Source: an uncultured Collinsella sp.
GTDB taxonomy: Bacteria > Actinomycetota > Coriobacteriia > Coriobacteriales > Coriobacteriaceae
Direction of reading: 5' to 3'
Assembly (NCBI GenBank): GCA_902490095.1
Contig: CABUCQ010000142.1
Coordinates: 1 to 5,078, forward strand
DNA: 5,078 bases
The notes under the pieces were generated by a model, which made no database searches, had not been told where the DNA came from, and saw only the letters and a program-made list of their open reading frames with translations. Below are positions 1 through 5,078 of the stretch, piece by piece. The position numbers and the translations under genes were made by a program. Numbering within the stretch: position 1 is the first letter of the stretch; each line of letters starts with the position of its first letter.

Positions 1-520
1 TTTGGATAGGCTTGACGGCGGGACGCTCGACCGTCCACGCCCCGTCATCGCCCTTTACGACACGCGGGCTGCCACCCGGAGGCAAAAACAGGCGCAGGCA
101 CTCGGAAAGGGTCGCGACGTACTCGCGGCTCATCCAGCGCGCGATGCGAGCAGCCTCGGCGGTAAAGAGCGGTTTGCTGAGTATGGCTTCGACGGGCTTT
201 ATGCGCGCGGGATCGAGGGTGATGTTGCCTTGCAGGTCGCCCAACTCAGACACAATATCGACGATATAGCCCGCGGCAGCACGGTTGCCAAAGTGGACCA
301 GGACCGTAGACCCGATCCGGGCCTCGTTGGCAAGGGACTGTGGAATGCCGTAGGCAAACGGCTCGGACAGCGCACGGGTAGGGATGTCGAGGACCACGCT
401 CGCATAGGCGACAATGGGCTCCGGCGCAGGCTCGGGCTTGGCCTGCTCGGCCGTGCGGGCATGCTTCACGGGAGCTTGCTTAGGTTCCGGCGAACCAAAC
501 AGCGAAAGTTGCTCGGCCAT
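1..520 (-). CDS. priA: Primosomal protein N' (PriA helicase), N-terminal part, cut by window edge
   Basis: PriA is the superfamily 2 DNA helicase that recognises stalled or repaired forks and reloads the replicative helicase. The window holds 173 codons of a protein usually over 700 residues, so the helicase motifs and zinc-binding cysteines lie off the left edge. Residues about 38-92 match the PriA 3'-DNA-end-binding domain: a VVLDIP strand, then SEPFAYGIP, then RIGSTVLVHFGNR and GYIVDIV. Residues 108-149 continue as in the family (KPVEAIL, LFTAEAARIARWMSREY, CLRLFLPPG). The ATG at 518-520 is chosen because GGGAGG (531-536) stands about 10 bases upstream. Residues 1-35 form a Pro/Ala/Glu/Lys-rich leader that many PriA proteins lack and that begins MAEQLSLFG. 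QLSLF at residues 4-8 matches the beta-clamp-binding consensus. It lies 89 bp after gltX on the same strand, with a terminator-like hairpin between them. I am confident of the family; the leader's role is inferred. Confidence 0.93.
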   Translation of the reverse strand, partial: MAEQLSLFGSPEPKQAPVKHARTAEQAKPEPAPEPIVAYASVVLDIPTRALSEPFAYGIPQSLANEARIGSTVLVHFGNRAAAGYIVDIVSELGDLQGNITLDPARIKPVEAILSKPLFTAEAARIARWMSREYVATLSECLRLFLPPGGSPRVVKGDDGAWTVERPAVKPIQ

Positions 521-550
521 GGTCTCTGTACCTCCCATCCCATACGTCTT

Positions 551-586
551 GAGAAACAAGAGCCCCACTCGTGGTGAGCGGGACTC
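551..586 (-). terminator. Probable intrinsic terminator after gltX
   Basis: Read on the minus strand, 586-576 (GAGTCCCGCTC) pairs with 570-560 (GAGTGGGGCTC). This makes an 11-bp stem with two G-U wobbles around a 5-base loop (ACCAC). The T-rich run TTGTTTCTC follows at once (559-551). It starts 23 bases past the gltX stop codon, as expected for a Rho-independent terminator. The T tract is interrupted by G and C, so termination may be partial. The priA start is only about 30 bases further on, so the hairpin lies inside any gltX-priA transcript and could lower priA expression. Confidence 0.65.
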
Positions 587-609
587 GGATACATGCGTTT
601 ACGCGACTG

Positions 610-2085
610 TTACAGCGCCATCGTGCGGGCGCGGTCGATACGCGCCAGGCAGTCGTCACGGCCGACGAGCGCCATGGTCTCGCCCAGCGGAGGGCTCACC
701 ATGTTGCCGCAGACGGCGACGCGCACAGCCTGGAACACCATGCGCTTCTTGAGATCCATCTGCTCGGGCAGCGGCTCAAGTGCGGCGTCGATGTTGGCGG
801 CCGTCCACTCGGTAACACCCTCGAGCGCGGCCTTGGCGGCGTCAAGAATGGCACCCATGCCCTCCTTGGCCAGGCCCTTGTTGACGGACTTCTCGTCATA
901 CTCGAGCGTCTCGGCCGTGGCAAAGATGGGGGCGGCGACGGTCACGGCGTCGGCCGGCATCTTGGTACGCGGCTTAACGATGGAGGCAAGCGCGTCGATC
1001 CAGTCCTCGCCGTACTCGACGTTGCCCTCGATCATGCCGGCCTCGTGCAGCTCGGGGACCATAATCTCATCGGCAAACTGGGCGTCGGACATGCCGTTGA
1101 TGTACTCGGCATTGACCCAGTCGAGCTTCTTGGGGTCGAAGGTCGCCGGGTTCTTGGAAATGCGGTCAAGCGAGAACTTGCTGGCCAGGACATCGCGCGG
1201 GATGATCGTGGTCTCGCCGTCGAGCGACCAGCCGAGCAGCGCCAGGTAGTTGACGAAAGCGTCAGGCAGGTAGCCGGCATCGCGGTACTCCTCAACCGAG
1301 GTGGCGCCATGGCGCTTGGAGAGCTTCTTGCCGTCGGCACCCAAGATCATGGAGATGTGGGCGAACGTGGGCACGGGCGCGCCGAGGGCCTCGTAGACCA
1401 TGACCTGACGCGGGGTGTTGGACAGGTGGTCGTCGCCGCGGATGACATGGGTGATCTTCATCATGGCGTCGTCGACGACGGTCGCGAAGTTGTACGTGGG
1501 CGTGCCATCGGAGCGGAAGATGACAAAGTCGTCGAGCTCCTTGGCGTCGAAGGTCACCTCGCCGTGGACGGCGTCGTGGATAACGACGTCGCCGCGGTCC
1601 TCGGGCACCTTGATGCGCAGGACGTAGGACTCGCCGGCCTCGATGCGGCGGCGGGCCTCATCGGGATCAAGATCGCGGCAACGGCGCTGATAGCCCTGGA
1701 AGGGGTCCTTGCGTTCCTGCGCGGCCTTGCGGTCGGCATCGAGCTGCTCCTTGGTGCAGAAGCAGGGATAGGCCTTGCCCTCGTCCCAAAGCTTCTGGGC
1801 GGCCTGCTTGTACAGGTCCAGGCGCTCGGTCTGGGCGTAGGGGCCAAAGTCGCCGCCCACCTCGGGACCCTCGTCCCAGTCCAGGCCCAGCCAACGCATG
1901 GCGCGCAGGATGATCTGCGTGTTCTCGTCGGTGGAACGGGTGGGGTCGGTGTCGTCGATGCGCAGGATGAACGTGCCGCCGTTTGCGCGGGCGAAAGCCC
2001 AGTTATAGATAGCGGTGCGGGCGCCGCCGATGTGCAGCTTGCCCGTCGGTGAGGGTGCAAAGCGGACGCGAACGTCTGATGCCAT
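610..2085 (-). CDS. gltX: Glutamyl-tRNA synthetase (GluRS), complete
   Basis: This class I aminoacyl-tRNA synthetase charges tRNA-Glu with glutamate in the cytoplasm. The 491-residue product is of usual bacterial length. The N-terminal Rossmann fold opens RVRFAPSPTGKLHIGG, with the HIGH-type signature HIGG at residues 18-21. LRIDDTDPTRS (41-51) and the GluRS-typical TYNFATVVDD (197-206) follow. The KMSKS-type loop is KLSKR at 254-258, within DGKKLSKRHGA. C-terminal helices from about residue 300 form the anticodon-binding part. C108-x-C110 and C136 match three positions of the zinc site known in some bacterial GluRS. The fourth position appears to be D138 rather than His, so zinc binding is uncertain. 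I chose the ATG at 2083-2085 because GAGGAG (2092-2097) lies 6 bases upstream. An in-frame ATG 13 codons earlier (2124) would put that site inside the gene and leave no spare leader. From this sequence I cannot tell whether the enzyme also charges tRNA-Gln. It is divergent from metK and followed by priA. Confidence 0.97.
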   Translation of the reverse strand: MASDVRVRFAPSPTGKLHIGGARTAIYNWAFARANGGTFILRIDDTDPTRSTDENTQIILRAMRWLGLDWDEGPEVGGDFGPYAQTERLDLYKQAAQKLWDEGKAYPCFCTKEQLDADRKAAQERKDPFQGYQRRCRDLDPDEARRRIEAGESYVLRIKVPEDRGDVVIHDAVHGEVTFDAKELDDFVIFRSDGTPTYNFATVVDDAMMKITHVIRGDDHLSNTPRQVMVYEALGAPVPTFAHISMILGADGKKLSKRHGATSVEEYRDAGYLPDAFVNYLALLGWSLDGETTIIPRDVLASKFSLDRISKNPATFDPKKLDWVNAEYINGMSDAQFADEIMVPELHEAGMIEGNVEYGEDWIDALASIVKPRTKMPADAVTVAAPIFATAETLEYDEKSVNKGLAKEGMGAILDAAKAALEGVTEWTAANIDAALEPLPEQMDLKKRMVFQAVRVAVCGNMVSPPLGETMALVGRDDCLARIDRARTMAL

Positions 2086-2125
2086 GGAAATCTCCTCGAT
2101 TGCAGGATGGATGTCTAACCGCACC

Positions 2126-2156
2126 AGTATAAAGCATCAAAGCAACCTCCGCACAA
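2126..2156 (-). promoter_or_regulatory. Candidate gltX promoter
   Basis: On the minus strand TATACT (2131-2126) matches the -10 consensus at five of six positions, about 40 bases before the gltX ATG. The upstream -35 match is weak: TTGTGC (2156-2151) with a 19-base spacer, or GTGCGG (2154-2149) with 17. The left edge of the large inverted repeat (2166) lies just upstream, so the element does not interrupt the promoter. Transcription would start near 2119 and give a leader of about 35 bases. This is a pattern match only. Confidence 0.45.
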
Positions 2157-2165
2157 AGGGCACCG

Positions 2166-2257
2166 ACCTACTCATTGGGGACAGACTTAAATGACCAGCC
2201 GTTGGAGACGTTCTTAGTTTAAGGCTGGTCATTTATGTCTGTCCCCAATGAGTAGGT
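2166..2257. repeat. Long inverted repeat (35-bp arms), MITE- or REPIN-like, between gltX and metK
   Basis: The arms are 2166-2200 and 2223-2257, complementary at 34 of 35 positions. The only mismatch is T2187 against T2236. The loop is 22 bases (2201-2222). The left arm starts ACCTACTCATTGGGGACAGA and ends AATGACCAGCC. Similarity continues a few bases outward as CCG-ACCT on the left against CCGCACCT on the reversed right side. The 6-mer AAAGGG occurs just outside both ends (2155-2160 and 2262-2267) and could be a target-site duplication. No coding capacity is visible. The GGGGACAGAC core resembles dispersed palindromes mobilised by Y1 (RAYT or IS200-like) transposases, which is inference. There is no poly-T run after the right arm, so it does not look like an ordinary terminator. 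Confidence 0.85.
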
Positions 2258-2266
2258 GCGGAAAGG

Positions 2267-2295
2267 GTGTGAATGTTTGATTTACGCGCTATGAT
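2267..2295 (+). promoter_or_regulatory. Candidate metK promoter
   Basis: TATGAT at 2290-2295 matches the -10 consensus at five of six positions. A weak -35 partner, GTGTGA, lies at 2267-2272 with a 17-base spacer. TTGATT at 2277-2282 resembles a -35 box better but is too close to this -10. The right edge of the inverted repeat (2257) lies 10 bases before the -35. Transcription would start near 2302 and give a leader of about 60 bases. Low certainty. Confidence 0.4.
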
Positions 2296-2362
2296 GTGCC
2301 CTTGCATAGAGAGCCTGGCGGAATGGTAACGGTCGCCGGGACACGTTTTTGAAAGGACTATC
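2296..2362 (+). promoter_or_regulatory. Structured metK 5' leader with hairpin and ribosome binding site
   Basis: CCTGGCG (2314-2320) pairs with CGCCGGG (2334-2340) in a 7-bp stem with one G-U wobble and a 13-base loop (GAATGGTAACGGT). A T5 run (2346-2350) follows after five bases, then the ribosome binding site AAAGGA (2352-2357), 5 bases before the metK ATG. CCTT (2300-2303) could pair with AAGG (2353-2356) and so cover that site. Some metK genes carry SAM-responsive leaders that act on translation (SAM-III/SMK box, and SAM-VI in bifidobacteria). I cannot match this leader to any named class. The hairpin is seen; the regulatory role is inferred. Confidence 0.35.
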
Positions 2363-3643
2363 ATGTCAGAAGAACTTCGTTCCATCCCGCCCCAACACGG
2401 GTCCTTTGTTTTTACGTCGGAGTCGGTGACCGAAGGTCATCCCGATAAGATCGCTGACCAGATCAGCGACGCCGTCCTCGACGCAATCCTCGCCAAAGAA
2501 ATAGAGCTCCAGGAGCAGGGCTACATCGCCCCCAACGGCGTGCCTGCCAACGTGGAGAACGTCCGCTGCGCCTGCGAGACCCTCGTGACCACCGGCACCG
2601 TCATTGTAGCCGGCGAGATTCGCACCCAGGCCTACGTCGACGTGCAGGAAATCGCCCGCGGCGTCATCCGCCGCATTGGCTACAACCGTGCCAAGTTCGG
2701 TTTTGACTGCGACACCTGCGGCGTCATGAGCCTCATCCACGAGCAGTCGCCCGATATCGCCCAGGGCGTCGACGAGTCCTTCGAGACCCAGACCGGCGCT
2801 ACCACCGACCCGATCGACCTGATCGGTGCCGGCGACCAGGGCATGATGTTCGGTTATGCCTCCAACGAGACCAAGACCCTCATGCCCATGCCGCACTATC
2901 TGGCGAGTCGCCTAGCCGAGCGCCTGGCCGCCGTGCGTCACGACGGCACCCTCGCCTATCTGCGTCCCGACGGCAAGACCCAGGTCACCGTGCGCTACGA
3001 GGAAGGCAAGCCCGTCGAGGTCACGACCATCGTCATCTCCACGCAGCACGCTGCCGAGATCGAGGACATGGGCAAGATCAAGGCCGACCTCATCGAGCAC
3101 GTCATCACCCCGGTCATGGCCGCCGAGAACATGCCGTGGGACAACGCCGACATCTACGTGAACCCCACCGGTCGCTTTGTCGTGGGCGGCCCCATGGGCG
3201 ACACGGGCCTGACCGGCCGCAAGATCATCGTCGACACCTACGGCGGCTACGGCCGTCACGGCGGCGGTGCCTTTAGCGGCAAGGACTGCACCAAGGTCGA
3301 CCGCTCCGCCGCGTATGCCGCGCGCTGGGTCGCCAAGAACGTGGTCGCCGCCGGTCTGGCCGACCGCTGCGAAGTCGAGCTTGCCTACGCCATCGGCGTT
3401 TCCAAGCCCCTCTCAATCATGGTCGACACCTTCGGTACCGCACATGTTGCCGAGGACAAGATCGTCGAGGCCGTAGAGAAGACCTTCGACCTGCGCCCGG
3501 GCGCAATCATCCGCGACCTGGACCTGCGCCGCCCCATCTACGAAAAGACGGCAGCCTACGGTCACTTCGGCCGAGAAGACGCCGACTTCACCTGGGAGAA
3601 AACCGACCGAGTCGAAGAACTCAAAGCAGCCTGCGGTCTGTAA
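2363..3643 (+). CDS. metK: S-adenosylmethionine synthetase (methionine adenosyltransferase), complete
   Basis: MetK makes S-adenosylmethionine from methionine and ATP, releasing phosphate and pyrophosphate, and supplies cellular methyl groups. All signatures are present: FTSESVTEGHPDKIADQISD near the N-terminus, with H26, D28 and K29 in the active-site segment, GAGDQG at 155-160, and GGGAFSGKD at 300-308. The MGDTGLTGRKIIVDTYGG stretch at 278-295 carries D280. At 426 residues it is about 40 longer than the E. coli enzyme. The extra length is about 11 residues at the N-terminus, about 17 in segment 44-66 and about 10 in segment 138-154, just before GAGDQG. The ATG follows AAAGGA by 5 bases. 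The gene is divergent from gltX, has its own promoter candidate and leader, and ends at a strong terminator, so it is probably transcribed alone. No frameshift or missing key residue is seen. Confidence 0.98.
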   Translation: MSEELRSIPPQHGSFVFTSESVTEGHPDKIADQISDAVLDAILAKEIELQEQGYIAPNGVPANVENVRCACETLVTTGTVIVAGEIRTQAYVDVQEIARGVIRRIGYNRAKFGFDCDTCGVMSLIHEQSPDIAQGVDESFETQTGATTDPIDLIGAGDQGMMFGYASNETKTLMPMPHYLASRLAERLAAVRHDGTLAYLRPDGKTQVTVRYEEGKPVEVTTIVISTQHAAEIEDMGKIKADLIEHVITPVMAAENMPWDNADIYVNPTGRFVVGGPMGDTGLTGRKIIVDTYGGYGRHGGGAFSGKDCTKVDRSAAYAARWVAKNVVAAGLADRCEVELAYAIGVSKPLSIMVDTFGTAHVAEDKIVEAVEKTFDLRPGAIIRDLDLRRPIYEKTAAYGHFGREDADFTWEKTDRVEELKAACGL

Positions 3644-3680
3644 GCTAACTCGAAAAGCTACAGCCAAATAACAACGCACC

Positions 3681-3720
3681 AAAAGAAGTACCGGCCCCAA
3701 CCGGTACTTCTTTTTTATTT
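3681..3720 (+). terminator. Strong intrinsic terminator of metK
   Basis: AAAAGAAGTACCGG (3681-3694) pairs perfectly with CCGGTACTTCTTTT (3701-3714) around the 6-base loop CCCCAA. The T run continues to 3716 and, after one A, to 3720. It begins 37 bases after the metK stop codon. This is a textbook Rho-independent terminator, and it separates metK from the serine dehydratase gene. Confidence 0.95.
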
Positions 3721-3810
3721 AAAGGTTGTGAAGATGAGCCTACCTGGGACATGGAATAAATCACAGGCCGATAAATTTTGCAGCAGAGCGACTCCAGCCA
3801 TGTATCCTAA

Positions 3811-3931
3811 GTTCCGAGGGCTTTGGTATTTGGTCGGTCGCGAGTTCCGCACGAGCCGGAGGCCACTTAATGTGGCCTCCGTGCGAGCCAGGACTGTAGA
3901 GCAGGCGACCAAATACCAAAGCCCTCGGAAC
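3811..3931. repeat. Nested inverted repeat with perfect 26-bp outer arms
   Basis: The outer arms 3811-3836 and 3906-3931 are perfectly complementary over 26 bp. The left arm starts GTTCCGAGGGCTTTGGTATT and ends TGGTCG. Inside is a second hairpin: CGGAGGCCAC (3857-3866) pairs with GTGGCCTCCG (3872-3881) around the loop TTAAT. The inner hairpin can be lengthened: CGCAC (3848-3852) with GTGCG (3881-3885) plus GGAGGCCAC with GTGGCCTCC, leaving a 5-base bulge (3853-3857). No poly-T run follows, so it is not a standard terminator. No target-site duplication is evident. It could be a small non-autonomous mobile element or a structured leader or insulator of the next gene. I do not recognise the family. 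Confidence 0.85.
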
Positions 3932-3972
3932 GACGGGACAAGTATGCCCCGCCCCTCGGGACGACAGGACAA
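3922..3972 (+). repeat. Imperfect 20-bp direct repeat just upstream of the serine dehydratase gene
   Basis: CCCTCGGAACGACGGGACAA (3922-3941) recurs as CCCTCGGGACGACAGGACAA (3953-3972), identical at 18 of 20 positions with a 31-base offset. The first copy overlaps the right outer arm of the nested inverted repeat. The second ends 3 bases before AGGAG of the ribosome binding site. The offset is close to three helical turns, which would suit a repressor or activator with two sites. A duplication of the element's end would also explain it. Confidence 0.6.
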
Positions 3973-3985
3973 AACAGGAGCGCAT

Positions 3986-5078
3986 ATGGCAGGCAAGCCG
4001 CAAACACTAGCTACGACCTCGGCATTCGAGATCTTGGGCCCCGTCATGGTCGGCCCCAGTTCATCGCACACCGCCGGCGCCCTGCGGTGCGCCCAAGTTG
4101 CCGCCAGCCTGTTAGAAGGCCGCATCGCCAAAGTCACCTTTGGCCTATGGAACTCCTTCGCCCACACCTACCGCGGCCACGGCACCGACCGTGCGCTCGT
4201 CGCGGGCATCCTGGGCCTCGACACCGATGACGAGAACATCAAGCAGGCCTTCGACCTCGCTCGCGAGCAGGGCCTCGAATATCACTTTGACATCAAGGGC
4301 GACGACGCCTCCATCCACCCCAACACCGTCGACATCGATATGGTCGACGACACGGGCGCCACGGCGCAGGTCCGCGGCGAGAGCCTGGGCGGCGGCAAGA
4401 TGCGCATCAGCCGCATTAACGGCGTCGGCGTCGACATCTCGGGCATGTATTCCACGCTCTTCGTGGCGCACAAGGACGTTCCCGGCGTGCTCGCCGCGCT
4501 CACGAACCTGCTCGCCTACGCCCACGTGAACATCGCCTTCTGCCGCACCTACCGAACCGAAGTGGGCGGCCAGGCCTACTCCGTCTTTGAGATCGACGGT
4601 GCGCCCGACGACACCGTCGTCCCCATGTTACGCAAGCTCGACAATGTCGATTACGCGACCTTTATCGAGCTCCCCGGTTCTGCCTCGTCGCTCTCCCCCG
4701 GCGTCTCGGCCAAGGAGATCTTCGACGACGGCGAGCAGCTGCTCGATGCGTGCGAGGAACTGGGGCTCAGCATCGGCGCCGTCATGGCCGTGCGTGAGGC
4801 GCGCCTGACCGGCGAAGCCCACGCCGTCGACGCCATGCGTCGCGTGCTCGACGTCATGCGCGAGGAGACCACGGCCCCCATCGCCAATCCGCAGCGATCG
4901 CTCGGCGGGCTTATCGGCGGCGAGGCCAAACTCGTCGATGCCACCGGCCGCAACGATTTGAGCACGAGCCTGATGGGCGCCGTCCAGACCGACGCCGTAG
5001 CCCGCGCCATGGCCGTGCTCGAGCGCTCGGCCACGATGGGCGTAATCGTCGCAGCTCCGACGGCAGGATCCGCGGGTG
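3986..5078 (+). CDS. sdaA: Single-chain iron-sulfur L-serine dehydratase (beta-ACT-alpha), cut by window edge
   Basis: The enzyme deaminates L-serine to pyruvate and ammonia with a 4Fe-4S cluster rather than PLP. The window holds 364 codons. Residues 13-32 (SAFEILGPVMVGPSSSHTAGA) are the signature start of the beta (allosteric substrate-binding type) domain, with PSSSHT at 24-29. Residues about 155-215 form an ACT domain (STLFVAHKDVPGVLAALTNL, then VNIAFCRTYR and QAYSVFEID). A linker at about 216-240 leads into the alpha catalytic domain (AKEIFDDGEQLLDACEELG, then IGAVMAVREA). The sequence ends in the catalytic motif PTAGSAG (358-364); the cluster cysteines lie beyond the edge. The frame is open throughout, so the two halves, which are separate SdaAB and SdaAA in Bacillus-type systems, are fused. 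The start is the ATG after AGGAG at 5 bases' spacing. It is isolated from metK by a terminator. Confidence 0.95.
   Translation, partial: MAGKPQTLATTSAFEILGPVMVGPSSSHTAGALRCAQVAASLLEGRIAKVTFGLWNSFAHTYRGHGTDRALVAGILGLDTDDENIKQAFDLAREQGLEYHFDIKGDDASIHPNTVDIDMVDDTGATAQVRGESLGGGKMRISRINGVGVDISGMYSTLFVAHKDVPGVLAALTNLLAYAHVNIAFCRTYRTEVGGQAYSVFEIDGAPDDTVVPMLRKLDNVDYATFIELPGSASSLSPGVSAKEIFDDGEQLLDACEELGLSIGAVMAVREARLTGEAHAVDAMRRVLDVMREETTAPIANPQRSLGGLIGGEAKLVDATGRNDLSTSLMGAVQTDAVARAMAVLERSATMGVIVAAPTAGSAG

Larger units (their letters stand above)
3721..3985. other. Non-coding upstream region of the serine dehydratase gene
   Basis: No credible gene lies between the metK terminator and the ATG at 3986. 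The first 90 bases (3721-3810) are less GC-rich than the rest of the window and are where a promoter for the downstream gene would be expected. I found no convincing -35/-10 pair there. Weak pieces are TTGTGA at 3726 and TATCCT at 3803, which are not spaced as a pair. The rest is filled by the nested inverted repeat (3811-3931) and the direct repeat (3922-3972). The ribosome binding site AGGAG (3976-3980) lies 5 bases before the ATG. Confidence 0.6.

Noticed and set aside
571..2052. A 493-codon open frame on the plus strand, antisense to gltX
   Set aside because: It is the high-GC mirror of a certain gltX gene. Its product is a low-complexity Gly/Val/Leu/Asp-rich chain with no domain, and no ribosome binding site precedes its start.
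2046..2124. An upstream ATG at 2124 as the gltX start, adding 13 residues
   Set aside because: The GAGGAG at 2092-2097 is ideally placed for the ATG at 2085, and the family N-terminus begins right there. The extra residues are unlike GluRS and would run back almost to the promoter candidate.
2166..2257. A bidirectional terminator between gltX and metK
   Set aside because: The genes diverge, so neither needs a terminator there, and no T run follows either arm.
2311..2345. A tRNA gene suggested by GGCGGAATGGTAACGG, which resembles a tRNA D-arm
   Set aside because: No anticodon stem, T-arm (GTTCGA-type) or acceptor partner fits before the metK ATG. At most it is a tRNA-like fragment or a leader hairpin.
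2366..2896. A 176-codon open frame on the minus strand, antisense to metK
   Set aside because: It is a mirror frame of the conserved metK codons, rich in Gly/Val/Asp/Ala with no recognisable motif.
3811..3972. A CRISPR array suggested by repeated segments upstream of sdaA
   Set aside because: There are only two imperfect direct copies plus one inverted pair, with no regular spacers and no cas genes.
3715..4167. Minus-strand open frames (to 4003 and to 4167) through the sdaA upstream region
   Set aside because: They run through the nested inverted repeat and into the start of sdaA in antisense. The product has no family features, and the frame is explained by repeat composition.

Overview
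The window looks like a chromosomal housekeeping segment of a high-GC Gram-positive bacterium. The codon use is strongly G/C-ending. A member of the Coriobacteriia, such as Collinsella or a relative, is my best guess. The grounds are the protein style, a single-chain iron-sulfur L-serine dehydratase, and a GGGGACAGAC-type intergenic palindrome of a kind I associate with that group. This placement is inference from pattern memory, not a search result.

Layout: (1) 1-520, minus strand: the first 173 codons of priA, the replication-restart helicase, cut by the left edge. (2) 521-609: a short gap with a terminator-like hairpin at the end of gltX. (3) 610-2085, minus strand: complete gltX, glutamyl-tRNA synthetase. 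(4) 2086-2362: the divergent gap between gltX and metK. It holds a promoter candidate for each gene, a 35-bp-arm inverted repeat lying exactly between them, and a structured metK leader. (5) 2363-3643, plus strand: complete metK, S-adenosylmethionine synthetase, followed by a strong intrinsic terminator. (6) 3644-3985: a 342-bp non-coding stretch with that terminator, a second, nested inverted repeat with perfect 26-bp outer arms, and a 20-bp direct repeat just before the next gene. (7) 3986-5078, plus strand: the start of a fused L-serine dehydratase (beta domain, ACT domain, start of the alpha domain), cut by the right edge.

The genes serve separate basic functions: replication restart, translation, SAM supply and serine breakdown to pyruvate. 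Each is set off from its neighbours by terminators or divergent orientation, so no operon is evident except possible gltX-to-priA readthrough. I see no defence system, CRISPR array, tRNA, rRNA or intact transposase. The unusual content is in the two intergenic inverted repeats, the metK leader, and an exact sliding-clamp-binding pentapeptide at the N-terminus of PriA.
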